From: Bacteroidetes bacterium MedPE-SWsnd-G1
Lineage (GTDB): Bacteria > Bacteroidota > Bacteroidia > Flavobacteriales > Flavobacteriaceae
Length of the DNA: 64,000 nucleotides
Assembly (NCBI GenBank): GCA_001874265.1
Contig: MPDD01000003.1
Coordinates: 98,040 to 162,039, forward strand
Reading direction: 5' to 3'
The translations under genes and the position numbers were made by a program. Below, piece by piece: positions 9,524-17,115 of this stretch (positions are counted from its first letter, which is position 1; each line of letters begins with the position of its first letter). Below the pieces are notes generated by a model. That model saw nothing but the letters and a program-made list of their open reading frames with translations, had not been told where the DNA came from and did not search any database.

Positions 9524-10651
9524 ATGAATAAATATATATTGATTTTAATTATAGGTTTTTCTTTAAATGCAATCGCTCAAGAGAAACAATTTGAAATTGC
9601 AGAGGGCATTCTGCATTATCAAGATTTATTTAATAAGTCTATGCAAGAGGATGTTGCGTGTTATAGAATTCCTTCAATTGTTACGGCACCAAATGGCGAT
9701 TTAATTGCGGCAATAGATGAAAGAGTTCCTGATTGTGGCGATTTAAAATGGAGTAAGGATATTAATATTGTTCAACGTAGAAGTTCTGATAACGGAAAAA
9801 CATGGGGTCCGATTGAAACGGTAATTGATTTTCCATTTGGCCAATCGGCCTCTGATCCATCTATGATTGTTGATGAAGTAACCAAAGAGGTTTTTTTGTT
9901 TTACAATTACATGGACTTGGATAAGGAATTAAACGTTTACTATCTGCATGTAATGAAAAGTTCAGATAATGGAAAAACATGGAGTAAGCCAATGGATATA
10001 ACATCTCAAATTTCAAAACCAGAATGGCATAAAGATTTTAAATTTATAACATCTGGAAGAGGAATTCAAACAAGCACAGGAAAATTAGTGCATTGTATGG
10101 TAAACCTAGATAACGGGATGCATCTATTTGAAAGTGATGACCATGGCAATACTTGGCATTTAATTGACACTCCAATTTCTCCGGCTAATGAATCAAAAGT
10201 TATTGAGTTGACTGATGGAACATGGATGGTAAATGCACGTTCAAATGATAAAAAAGGAGTTAGATATGTACATACTTCAACCGATGAAGGGAAATCATGG
10301 ATTACCAAATCGGAGCCACAATTAATTGATCCAGGTTGTAACGCAAGTATTTTAAGGTATACTTCTATGAAGGATGGATATAATAAAAATCGACTTTTAT
10401 TTGCAAATGCCGCTTCAGCTGATGGGCGTATAAATATGACCGTTAAAATTAGTTATGATGAAGGAAAAACATGGTCTAAAGGAAAAGTTATTTATGAAGG
10501 TAAATCGGCCTATTCCGATATGACAATTATGGATAACGGAACTATTGGATTGTTCTTTGAACAAGATGGTTATACTAAAAACCCTTTTGTTAGTTTTACT
10601 TTAGAATGGTTAACTGACGGAGAGGATGTTTATATAGAACCAAAAAATTAG
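9524..10651 (+). CDS. Secreted exo-alpha-sialidase, GH33
   Basis: A 375-residue protein with a signal peptide (cleavage after NAIAQ, about residue 19) and a six-bladed sialidase fold. Visible marks are the YRIP motif at 47-50 with the first carboxylate-binding arginine R48; five Asp boxes of the form S-x-D-x-G-x-T/S-W (about 88, 147, 204, 252 and 310); NARS (second arginine); and the late Tyr-Glu region SAYSDM ... FFEQDG (about 329-349). The family removes terminal sialic acids from glycoconjugates outside the cytoplasm. No type IX sorting domain is present, so it is probably periplasmic. It follows a NagX-like gene. No sialic acid lyase or transporter is in the window. Confidence 0.85.
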   Translation: MNKYILILIIGFSLNAIAQEKQFEIAEGILHYQDLFNKSMQEDVACYRIPSIVTAPNGDLIAAIDERVPDCGDLKWSKDINIVQRRSSDNGKTWGPIETVIDFPFGQSASDPSMIVDEVTKEVFLFYNYMDLDKELNVYYLHVMKSSDNGKTWSKPMDITSQISKPEWHKDFKFITSGRGIQTSTGKLVHCMVNLDNGMHLFESDDHGNTWHLIDTPISPANESKVIELTDGTWMVNARSNDKKGVRYVHTSTDEGKSWITKSEPQLIDPGCNASILRYTSMKDGYNKNRLLFANAASADGRINMTVKISYDEGKTWSKGKVIYEGKSAYSDMTIMDNGTIGLFFEQDGYTKNPFVSFTLEWLTDGEDVYIEPKN

Positions 10652-11571
10652 AGCTTTTTAGTTTTATCCAACCATAGAAATTGATACCCTAATAGATAGG
10701 AGGTAAAGTCTGTACCAATATTTGTAGAAAGGCCATTTGTTGCAATAAACTTTAGCGAACCTTTTTTTCCGATTCTTCTAGAAAAAGTAAAACTATAACG
10801 TGAGTTATTTTGGTGATTTTCTTGTTTTAATTCATTTAAATGAGTTTGACCAAAAAACACAGCGCCAATTGCTACAGACGCCCAAGTTTTTGGATTGAAT
10901 ATATAGGCAGTATTCAATTGCGTACTTAACAATGGTTCTTGCCAAAGTTTATTATCAGCATAGAACGAATTATTTGTAGTGAAAAACCAAGAACTAACAT
11001 GACCTTCTATAATTAACTTTGGAGATATGCGATAAGCGGCAGCCGTCTTAAAATGGAAGCCAAACCGATTAGAACCTAAATTTATCAATTTTGAATTGTC
11101 GTATTGTCCAATAGGTATTCTTGTTTTTAATGCAACCCCTAATTTAAATTTTGAGATTTTTCGTTGTCCAAATTTTGAAGCCTCTAATGGTTCATCTCCA
11201 ATTAATATTATAGACACTCTAAAGTTTGGGTCTCCAATTCCGGTTCTAGTGGTTTCTTGGGCTGAATCCTCTACAAGGGCATTGAACTGCGCATTGGAGT
11301 AGGAGAGATTAAAATCGAATTTCGCCAATTTGTTAAACAAACTAAAACTTCTAACATATACAATAGTTCCAGAATGCATATCGGAATTTAAATCTTCTAT
11401 AGGTAATGAATTATCCATTAAAATATTACCAGTAGAATAACTATAAATTACACCAGCAATATTTGATTTTATAGGTAACGATGATAAAAATCGAGGCTCT
11501 AAATCTTGAGAAATGGACTTAAAACTAGATAGTATGAGTAGGGTCAGAAATAATTTATTGAAAAACTTCAT
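10648..11571 (-). CDS. Outer-membrane beta-barrel protein, MetA/phenol-degradation transporter-like
   Basis: This 307-residue protein has a signal peptide (KSISQ at 19-23) and alternating hydrophobic strands that end in an aromatic C-terminal strand (LLGYQFLWL), as in outer-membrane barrels. The pattern with AGVIYSYSTGNILMD, TGIGDPNFRVS and GVALKTRIPIGQYD strongly resembles the PF13557-type putative transporters named after MetA of phenol degradation. The name says little about substrate. It converges on the sialidase gene with a four-base stop-stop overlap. It lies next to the tRNA operon and no co-transcribed partner is seen. Confidence 0.65.
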   Translation of the reverse strand: MKFFNKLFLTLLILSSFKSISQDLEPRFLSSLPIKSNIAGVIYSYSTGNILMDNSLPIEDLNSDMHSGTIVYVRSFSLFNKLAKFDFNLSYSNAQFNALVEDSAQETTRTGIGDPNFRVSIILIGDEPLEASKFGQRKISKFKLGVALKTRIPIGQYDNSKLINLGSNRFGFHFKTAAAYRISPKLIIEGHVSSWFFTTNNSFYADNKLWQEPLLSTQLNTAYIFNPKTWASVAIGAVFFGQTHLNELKQENHQNNSRYSFTFSRRIGKKGSLKFIATNGLSTNIGTDFTSYLLGYQFLWLDKTKKL

Positions 11572-11596
11572 TCTAACGAATTTACAAAAAATAAAA

Positions 11597-11626
11597 AAAC
11601 CCCGAAATCAAAAGATTCCGAGGTTT
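11597..11626 (-). terminator. Rho-independent terminator of the tRNA operon
   Basis: Read on the minus strand this is a 13-pair hairpin (AAACCTCGGAATC paired with GATTTCGGGGTTT, loop TTTT, two G-T pairs), followed by a T-run. It starts three bases after the 3' end of tRNA-Leu, so it ends the two-tRNA transcript. Confidence 0.85.
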
Positions 11627-11628
11627 AG

Positions 11629-11712
11629 TACTGAAGGCGGGACTTGAACCCGCACGCCCCAAAGAGCACAGGATTTTAAGTCCGGCGTGTCTACCAATTC
11701 CACCACTTCAGC
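11629..11712 (-). tRNA. tRNA-Leu (anticodon UAA)
   Basis: The minus strand gives an 84-base class II tRNA. The acceptor stem is GCTGAAG/CTTCAGT with discriminator A, and no CCA is encoded. The D-arm region is GTGGTGGAATTGGTAGACAC, the anticodon loop CTTAAAA reads UAA, there is an extended variable arm (GTGCTCTTTGGGGCGT) and the T-arm contains GGGTTCAAGTCCC. The anticodon stem has one C-T mismatch. It is transcribed after tRNA-Gly. Confidence 0.95.
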
Positions 11713-11738
11713 ATATTGGTATTTTATATAGGTTGTAG

Positions 11739-11810
11739 AGCGAAAGACGGGATTTGAACCCGCGACCCCCACCTTGGCAAGGTGATGCTCTACCCCTGAG
11801 CTACTTTCGC
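11739..11810 (-). tRNA. tRNA-Gly (anticodon GCC)
   Basis: The minus strand gives a 72-base tRNA with acceptor stem GCGAAAG/CTTTCGC, discriminator U, D-arm TAGCTCAGGGGTAGAGCA, anticodon arm CACCTTGCCAAGGTG (loop TTGCCAA, anticodon GCC) and T-arm GCGGGTTCAAATCCCGT. No CCA is encoded. It is the first gene of a two-tRNA operon with tRNA-Leu 26 bases downstream. Confidence 0.96.
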
Positions 11811-11851
11811 AGTCATTTTAATGAACTTCCATTTGTTACTCAAACGGGTGG

Positions 11852-11880
11852 CAAATTTAAAACATTTTATAGAATTGCAA
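11852..11880 (-). promoter_or_regulatory. Promoter of the tRNA-Gly/tRNA-Leu operon
   Basis: On the minus strand a TTG at 11880-11878 is followed after 18 bases by TAAATTTG (11859-11852), matching the Bacteroidetes housekeeping pattern TTG-N(17-23)-TAnnTTTG. The predicted start is about 35 bases before tRNA-Gly. Confidence 0.65.
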
Positions 11881-12009
11881 AGCTTTTTTTTTAAAAAATT
11901 AGAATTTATTCAGGGTTGTATTTTTACTTGACTATTAGTACCTGTATATCAGTATTTTAATCAAATGTAAGTTCTGTTAATTTCTGATGGTTATTCGGGA
12001 AGAAAAAAA

Positions 12010-12017
12010 TATCTTTG
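12010..12017 (+). promoter_or_regulatory. -7 box before cyoE
   Basis: TATCTTTG fits TAnnTTTG exactly. The implied start near 12023 would leave a leader of about 20 bases before the TTG start codon at 12043. No good -33 TTG is seen at the usual distance. Confidence 0.5.
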
Positions 12018-12042
12018 CACCGATTTTAAAAGAACCGTCAGA

Positions 12043-12942
12043 TTGGAGTCAGAATCTATATCAAATCAACCTATTACATCATCATTTATAAGTGATTTTA
12101 AACAACTTACAAAAGTTGGTTTGTCGATTAGTGTGGTGTTTTCTTCTGTTGCTGGTTATTTGTTAGCAGCGGAATCGATAAATTATACAATTCTTGTTTT
12201 ATTAACCATTGGAGGTTACTTTATGGTAGGTGCATCGAATGCATTTAATCAGATTATAGAAAAAGATACAGATGCTTTGATGAAGCGCACCATGAATAGA
12301 CCTATTCCTACTGGAAGAATGTCTGTTAATTTTGCCCTAACTATTGCTACCGTTTTTACCATATTAGGAATTGGAATCTTATATTATATCAACCCAAAAT
12401 GTGCATTATTTGGTGCCGTTTCAATATTCTTATATACTTGTGCTTATACACCATTAAAGTCGGTTACGCCTTTAACAGTTTTTGTAGGTGCTATTCCAGG
12501 AGCGATTCCTTTTATGCTTGGATGGGTAGCCGCGACAAATGATTTTTCTATAGAGCCGGGAACTTTATTTTTAATTCAATTCTTTTGGCAATTCCCTCAC
12601 TTTTGGGCAATTGGTTGGTTACAGAATGACGAATATAAGAAAGCCGGATTTAATATGTTGCCAATGGGTAAAAAGGATCGAGGAGCGGTAAAACAAATTA
12701 TTTTATATACCATCGTTATGATATTGGTTTCAATATTGCCAGTGTTTAAGCAAACAGGAGAATTTTGGATTTACCCAATTACGGCTGTTATTATTGCCTT
12801 GTTAGGAGGCTTAATGTTGTATTACGGGGTAAAACTATATAAAGAACAATCAGATAAAGTAGCAAGACAATTAATGTTGTCGAGTGTTTTATACATTACC
12901 TTAATACAAATCATTTACGTAATAGATAAATTTTTACACTAA
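12043..12942 (+). CDS. cyoE: Protoheme IX farnesyltransferase (heme O synthase)
   Basis: The 299-residue polytopic UbiA-family prenyltransferase carries the heme O synthase motif from N69 to P87 (NQIIEKDTDALMKRTMNRP), which binds magnesium and prenyl diphosphate, and a second conserved loop NDEYKKAGFNMLP. It attaches a farnesyl tail to heme B, giving heme O for the heme-copper oxidase. The start is a TTG at 12043; no ATG lies in frame upstream and a -7 box sits 26 bases earlier. The stop TAA overlaps the start of the next gene (TAATG at 12940-12944), so it is coupled to the oxidase subunit III gene. It heads the oxidase block. Confidence 0.93.
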   Translation: MESESISNQPITSSFISDFKQLTKVGLSISVVFSSVAGYLLAAESINYTILVLLTIGGYFMVGASNAFNQIIEKDTDALMKRTMNRPIPTGRMSVNFALTIATVFTILGIGILYYINPKCALFGAVSIFLYTCAYTPLKSVTPLTVFVGAIPGAIPFMLGWVAATNDFSIEPGTLFLIQFFWQFPHFWAIGWLQNDEYKKAGFNMLPMGKKDRGAVKQIILYTIVMILVSILPVFKQTGEFWIYPITAVIIALLGGLMLYYGVKLYKEQSDKVARQLMLSSVLYITLIQIIYVIDKFLH

Positions 12943-13526
12943 TGGAAGAAAGGAATTTGGAATTAGAATATAAGGCAGCTAAGCAAAAATCGGCCAAACC
13001 AATGTTGTGGATATCTATGGTAAGTATGACCATGATGTTTATTGGATTGACAAGTGCATATATCATAAGTAGTAAACGTGAAGATTGGGTGTCATTTGAA
13101 TTACCATCTGCATTATATACCAGTACATTATTAATAGTATTGAGTAGTTTGTCTTATATGATGGCAAAAAGAAGCATCAAACAAAACAACAGATCGTTAA
13201 CTTCTGTTTTCTTAATTGGAGCACTTTTATTGGGAATAGGATTTGCTGTTTATCAATTAGAAGGCTTTAATCAGTTAAAAGCGGCAGGGCTATATTTGGC
13301 CGGTGCCGGAAGTCAAGTTTCAGCGTCTTTATTAATGGTCATTTCATTTGCCCATTTATTGCACGTTATGGCTGGCTTTATTGTACTTGGTGTTGTTATT
13401 TATAATCATTTTAAAAAGCGTTACAATGCTACGGAAACACTTGGCTTAGAGTTAGGTGGCATCTTTTGGCATTTTGTAGATATTTTATGGGTCTTACTCT
13501 TTTTATTTTTCTATTTTATTAGATGA
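12942..13526 (+). CDS. Cytochrome c oxidase subunit III, short form
   Basis: This 194-residue protein has five predicted helices and the subunit III signatures HLLHVMAGFIVLG near residues 143-155 and a C-terminal FWHFVDILWVLLFLFFYF. It is the first of two tandem subunit III paralogues. Members stabilise subunit I of heme-copper oxidases in the inner membrane. The start overlaps the cyoE stop by one base. The five-helix form is usual for bacterial caa3/aa3-type enzymes. Subunits I and II are not in the window; in Flavobacteriia they commonly sit with the alternative complex III genes. Confidence 0.85.
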   Translation: MEERNLELEYKAAKQKSAKPMLWISMVSMTMMFIGLTSAYIISSKREDWVSFELPSALYTSTLLIVLSSLSYMMAKRSIKQNNRSLTSVFLIGALLLGIGFAVYQLEGFNQLKAAGLYLAGAGSQVSASLLMVISFAHLLHVMAGFIVLGVVIYNHFKKRYNATETLGLELGGIFWHFVDILWVLLFLFFYFIR

Positions 13527-13582
13527 TATAAAATGCGTAAATTTGGCCATTCAAAAAACTAAAATAAATTTTATACTTTAAT

Positions 13583-14575
13583 ATGGGAGCGACTGCTGCA
13601 AGTTCAGATCACCACTCTTGGGACGACGATAAAACGGAGAAAAAACCATTTGAGTCGAGTTATGGTAAAATGATGATGTGGTTCTTCATTTTGTCTGATG
13701 CCTTAACATTTTCTGGTTTTATTATTGCCTATGGTGCAATGCGATTTAAATTTTTAGAAACATGGCCAATTGCCGATGAGGTATTTACCCACGTTCCATT
13801 TTTTCATGGAGAATTTCCTATGTACTATGTGGCATTTATGACCTTTGTACTTATCTTTTCTTCTGTAACAATGGTTTTAGCGGTTGATGCAGGACATAAA
13901 ATGCAAAAGAACAAGGTTGCATGGTATATGTTTGCAACTATTATTGGAGGAGCTATTTTCGTTGGTTCTCAGGCTTGGGAATGGAAAACATTTATCAAAG
14001 GATCTTATGGTGCTGTTCAAATGCACGATGGAAAAATATTACAATTTGTAAATGCAGAAACAGGAAAACAAATTGCTATTGGAAGTGAAGATTTTCCAAT
14101 TGAAAGACAACATTCAGACAGAGCACAACATCAAAGCGATAACGGACTTTGGTTCACCAAAGAAGGGTCTTTACCTGCATATACTATTGCTGAGGTACAA
14201 GATGCATTTGCGAAAAACTCTGATGTAACTATTAGAACAGAGCAAATGGATATGACTGCTAAGAAAAAGCAAATCTTGTCAAGAGAGGATGCAACAAGAT
14301 TTTTGGCACAAGGAAAACAAGTTGTTACCGGAGCTAATTTAGAAGTGAATGAATATGGAAATACTTTATTTGCAGATTTCTTCTTCTTTATTACAGGTTT
14401 CCACGGTTTCCACGTATTCTCTGGTATTGTATTTAATATCATTATTTTCTTTAACGTTATTATGGGTACCTATGAGAAGCGTAAGAGTTACGAAATGGTA
14501 GAAAAAGTAGGTTTATATTGGCACTTTGTAGATTTAGTTTGGGTATTTGTATTCACATTCTTCTACTTGGTATAA
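13583..14575 (+). CDS. Cytochrome c oxidase subunit III, long form with internal insertion
   Basis: The 330-residue protein has the subunit III core: helices near 30-50, 78-100 and 113-132, then FHGFHVFSG and a final YWHFVDLVWVFVFTFFY. Between the third and fourth helices it carries about 120 hydrophilic residues (roughly 139-258), including NAETGKQIAIGSEDF and a Lys/Gln-rich segment, which ordinary subunit III lacks. The second half after the insertion lines up with the short paralogue upstream. The insertion should lie at one face of the membrane, where it could bind another subunit or complex. It sits between the short subunit III and subunit IV genes in one transcription unit. Confidence 0.85.
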   Translation: MGATAASSDHHSWDDDKTEKKPFESSYGKMMMWFFILSDALTFSGFIIAYGAMRFKFLETWPIADEVFTHVPFFHGEFPMYYVAFMTFVLIFSSVTMVLAVDAGHKMQKNKVAWYMFATIIGGAIFVGSQAWEWKTFIKGSYGAVQMHDGKILQFVNAETGKQIAIGSEDFPIERQHSDRAQHQSDNGLWFTKEGSLPAYTIAEVQDAFAKNSDVTIRTEQMDMTAKKKQILSREDATRFLAQGKQVVTGANLEVNEYGNTLFADFFFFITGFHGFHVFSGIVFNIIIFFNVIMGTYEKRKSYEMVEKVGLYWHFVDLVWVFVFTFFYLV

Positions 14576-14595
14576 TTCAAAATAATTAAGAAAAA

Positions 14596-14949
14596 ATGGC
14601 ACACGACGCACACGAACATAATCACGTAGCATTAATTTGGAAAGTATTTATTTTCTTATCAATTGTAACAGTTGTTGAGGTAATTTTAGGAATCATAAAG
14701 CCTGCTTCATTACACTTAACTTCATTTTTAGGAACAAGTCCATTAAATTGGATCTTCTTAATCTTAACATTGGTAAAAGCATACGGAATTACTTGGTATT
14801 TTATGCATATGAAAGATGAAAAGAAATGGCTAAGAAGATCAGTTGTTTGGACGAGTATTTTTCTAATTATATACTTAGCAACGCTTTTATTAATAGAAGG
14901 AAGTTATTTAAATGAGGTAATGACACCACATTTAAAATGGGATTATTAA
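14596..14949 (+). CDS. Cytochrome c oxidase subunit IV (prokaryotic type)
   Basis: A 117-residue protein with three hydrophobic segments (15-35, 49-70 and 83-105) and the sequence KAYGITWYFMHMKDEKKWLRR, the hallmark of the bacterial COX4/CtaF family. It is a small accessory subunit of the heme-copper oxidase. A histidine-rich N-terminus (HDAHEHNH) precedes the first helix. A clear terminator follows 21 bases after the stop, closing the cyoE-coxIII-coxIII-coxIV unit, although some read-through to the assembly genes is likely. Confidence 0.85.
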   Translation: MAHDAHEHNHVALIWKVFIFLSIVTVVEVILGIIKPASLHLTSFLGTSPLNWIFLILTLVKAYGITWYFMHMKDEKKWLRRSVVWTSIFLIIYLATLLLIEGSYLNEVMTPHLKWDY

Positions 14950-14969
14950 TAGAATAATTTATAAAATAT

Positions 14970-14996
14970 AAAGGTGGTTCATTCCACCTTTTTTTT
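14970..14996 (+). terminator. Terminator after cytochrome oxidase subunit IV
   Basis: An eight-pair stem AAAGGTGG/CCACCTTT with loop TTCATT is followed by a T-run. It separates the structural oxidase genes from the assembly genes. A GTG codon at 14974 lies inside this stem, so it is an unlikely start for the next gene. Confidence 0.8.
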
Positions 14997-15006
14997 GATA
15001 CATACT

Positions 15007-15645
15007 ATGCAAAAAAAGAAAATAATTGTATTGTCAACCTTGTTTATAGTTCCATTACTATTCTATATGTTCCTTTCTAAGGGAATTTATCATTACGCAA
15101 ATCTTCCAATTTTATCTGAAAATGTGGTGGAGTTGAAAGGGGAGACTCAATTTAAGGATCATTATTCTGTAGTTTGTTTTTTAGGGGATGATTTAGAATC
15201 GTCTAAGGGAAAATTATTTAACTTGAATGAAACCATATACAAACGTTACTATGGTAAGAAACAATTTCAAGTTGTGGTGATTATTCCGGAAGGAATTGAA
15301 GAAGAGATTCAAGAATTAGAGCGTCGATTAGCAACGTACGCAGATGCTAGTAAATGGAAGTTCATTTCAACAAATAAAGAAGAATTGGTAACTGTTTTTA
15401 ATAGCTTCAATACACCATTTACGTTGAATGAAAATTTCGGTTCTGATTATGCGTTTATAGTGGATACGGAATTGCGTTTGAGAGGTCGTAAAGATGATGA
15501 AGATACAGCGGATGGTAAGTTATACGGATATGATATGAACTCTGTCGCAATTTTAAAGAACAAAATGCGTAAGGATATTGAAGTGATTTACTACCAATTA
15601 AAAAAGTCGATGGAGAAAGAACAACGTAGAAAAAGAGAAATTTAA
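15007..15645 (+). CDS. Membrane-anchored SCO/thioredoxin-fold-like protein lacking the CxxxC pair
   Basis: A 212-residue protein with an N-terminal membrane anchor (residues 6-23) and a predicted alpha/beta domain. Its layout resembles that of the SCO protein encoded next: a strand before the active-site position (SVVCFLGDD), a helix, a second strand (FQVVVIIPEG), then late strands (YAFIVDTELRLRG) and a C-terminal helix. Only one cysteine (C57) is present, so the copper/redox pair of SCO is absent. I chose ATG 15007; the in-frame GTG at 14974 lies inside a terminator stem. It is followed after 4 bases by the SCO gene. Assignment as a redox-inactive SCO relative is inference from layout and context. 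Confidence 0.55.
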   Translation: MQKKKIIVLSTLFIVPLLFYMFLSKGIYHYANLPILSENVVELKGETQFKDHYSVVCFLGDDLESSKGKLFNLNETIYKRYYGKKQFQVVVIIPEGIEEEIQELERRLATYADASKWKFISTNKEELVTVFNSFNTPFTLNENFGSDYAFIVDTELRLRGRKDDEDTADGKLYGYDMNSVAILKNKMRKDIEVIYYQLKKSMEKEQRRKREI

Positions 15646-15649
15646 AATC

Positions 15650-16291
15650 ATGAAGAATAAATCTTATATAGGTGTTGCGTTTATTATTTTGATTTTTGGA
15701 ATTTATGCTGTTCCTAAAATAGTAGATAACTTTAAGAAAGTAGAACTCCATACCTTCTCTCAAGTTCCAAACTTTGAGTTTATAGATCAGCATAATAAAA
15801 CAGTAACCAACCAAACGTATAACGGTAAAGTGTATGTGTTAGAATTTTTCTTTACAACATGCCCGACCATTTGCCCTATTATGAACAAAAAGATGATTGA
15901 AGTTCAAAATGAGTTTTTTGGAAACCCGAACTTTGGAGTGGCTTCAGTTTCAATCAATCCGGATTTTGATACGCCCGAAGTTTTAAATGCTTATGCAAAG
16001 GAGTACGGTGTTAATAGCCCAAATTGGCACATGTTAACAGGAAAGCCAAAAGAGGTTGTGTACGATTTATCTAATAATGGATTTAAATTATTTGCTGGGG
16101 TAGCGGGAGAAGAAGTTGGTGGTTTTGAGCATTCTGGCTTATTCGCTTTAGTAGATAAAAACGGTTACATAAGATCTAGGTATGATAAAGATGGAAACCC
16201 GATAATGTACTACAGAGCATTAAAGGAGAACGAATTTGAAGATCAAATAAAAGAATTGAAAGAGGATATTAAAATTTTACTAAATGAGTAA
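15650..16291 (+). CDS. SCO1/SenC family copper chaperone for cytochrome oxidase
   Basis: The 213-residue protein has an N-terminal anchor (7-23), the copper-binding C71-x3-C75 motif (TTCPTICP) and the distal ligand H161 in FEHSGLFALVDKNG. SCO proteins deliver copper to, or reduce, the CuA centre of oxidase subunit II on the outer face of the inner membrane. It lies downstream of the oxidase subunits and upstream of a DUF420 gene whose start overlaps this stop by eight bases. All copper ligands are in place, unlike in the upstream protein. Confidence 0.92.
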   Translation: MKNKSYIGVAFIILIFGIYAVPKIVDNFKKVELHTFSQVPNFEFIDQHNKTVTNQTYNGKVYVLEFFFTTCPTICPIMNKKMIEVQNEFFGNPNFGVASVSINPDFDTPEVLNAYAKEYGVNSPNWHMLTGKPKEVVYDLSNNGFKLFAGVAGEEVGGFEHSGLFALVDKNGYIRSRYDKDGNPIMYYRALKENEFEDQIKELKEDIKILLNE

Positions 16292-16799
16292 TCTAAGTAA
16301 AGAAAAGAAATACAATAGAATAATTACAATTTTGTCTATTGTTTTACCATTGGCAGTTGCTGCTTTGTTTGGAATTAAGATTGATGTTGAGTTACCGGTG
16401 TTTTTACCACCAATTTATGCCTCAACAAATGCCTTGACAGCAGTACTTTTAGTTTTTGCAGTTGTTGCAATAAAAAAAGGAAATAGAAAATTACACGAAC
16501 GGTTAATTAAAGTTGCAATTTCACTTTCAGTGTTGTTTTTGGTTTTGTATGTATTATATCATATGACTTCAGATTCTACATCCTATCAAGGCGCATATCG
16601 AAATCTATACTTGGTCATTTTAATAAGCCATATTGTTTTGTCTGTAGTTGTAATTCCATTTGTCTTGGTTACCTATGTGAGAGGATTGTTAGGAAAGTTT
16701 GAAGCACATAAAAAAATAGCGAAATATACATTTCCGATTTGGTTGTATGTGGCAGTTACTGGAGTTGTGGTGTATTTAATGATTTCACCTTATTATTAA
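16284..16799 (+). CDS. DUF420 membrane protein, likely oxidase assembly factor
   Basis: The 171-residue protein has five hydrophobic helices and the family's spaced histidines (KLHERLIK, LYHMTSDS, ISHIVLSV, EAHKKIAKYTFP). The FLPPIYASTNALTAVLL opening matches DUF420 proteins, which sit next to oxidase genes; the Gram-positive relative CtaM/YozB is required for heme A-containing oxidase activity. It overlaps the SCO gene by eight bases and is followed after one base by a small CxxC protein, so the three are co-translated. A role in oxidase maturation is inferred from the family and context. Confidence 0.82.
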   Translation: MSNLSKEKKYNRIITILSIVLPLAVAALFGIKIDVELPVFLPPIYASTNALTAVLLVFAVVAIKKGNRKLHERLIKVAISLSVLFLVLYVLYHMTSDSTSYQGAYRNLYLVILISHIVLSVVVIPFVLVTYVRGLLGKFEAHKKIAKYTFPIWLYVAVTGVVVYLMISPYY

Positions 16800-16800
16800 A

Positions 16801-17016
16801 ATGAAAAAGCGCATACTCATATTTATGTTTTCTCTATTTGTTGTTGTAGAATCATCAGCTCAATGTGCTATGTGTAAGGCAGTAGTGGAAAGTGGAGATA
16901 CTGAAGTGGCTGAAGGATTGAATGACGGCATTATGTATTTGATGGCATTCCCGTACATTCTTGTAGGCGGATTATTGTACTTTATTTACCGTTATAAATT
17001 CAAATCAAAAAATTAA
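16801..17016 (+). CDS. Small secreted/anchored CxxC protein of the oxidase cluster
   Basis: This 71-residue protein has a signal peptide (1-21, ending ESSAQ), then CAMCKAVVES directly at the predicted mature N-terminus, and one membrane helix at about 45-63 with a basic tail. The CAMC pair would face the periplasm, right beside the membrane. It starts one base after the DUF420 stop, so translation is coupled. I do not know a named function; the position suggests a thiol or metal role in oxidase assembly, for example working with SCO. It is real by context despite its length. Confidence 0.7.
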   Translation: MKKRILIFMFSLFVVVESSAQCAMCKAVVESGDTEVAEGLNDGIMYLMAFPYILVGGLLYFIYRYKFKSKN

Positions 17017-17050
17017 CACTATAATAAGATTTCATTTTTGTAACATATTG

Positions 17051-17058
17051 TAGTTTTG
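17051..17058 (+). promoter_or_regulatory. -7 box before the TolC gene
   Basis: TAGTTTTG fits TAnnTTTG. It lies 57 bases before the ATG at 17116. A -33 TTG at proper spacing is not evident. Confidence 0.4.
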
Positions 17059-17115
17059 TTCGTCATATCAGTAGATTAATTCAAAAGTACTGACTAAGCA
17101 AACTTAAAATATCTT

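Noticed and set aside
8312..10651. A polysaccharide utilisation locus around the sialidase
   Set aside because: No SusC/SusD, no further glycosidase and no sialate catabolic genes are adjacent.
14131..14442. A 103-codon open frame opposite the subunit III insertion
   Set aside because: No domain or start signal; the insertion on the plus strand reads in frame with the flanking helices, so the plus frame is coding.
14974..15006. GTG start extending the SCO-like protein upstream by 11 residues
   Set aside because: The GTG is inside a terminator stem and the extra residues precede a normal N-terminal anchor that begins at ATG 15007.
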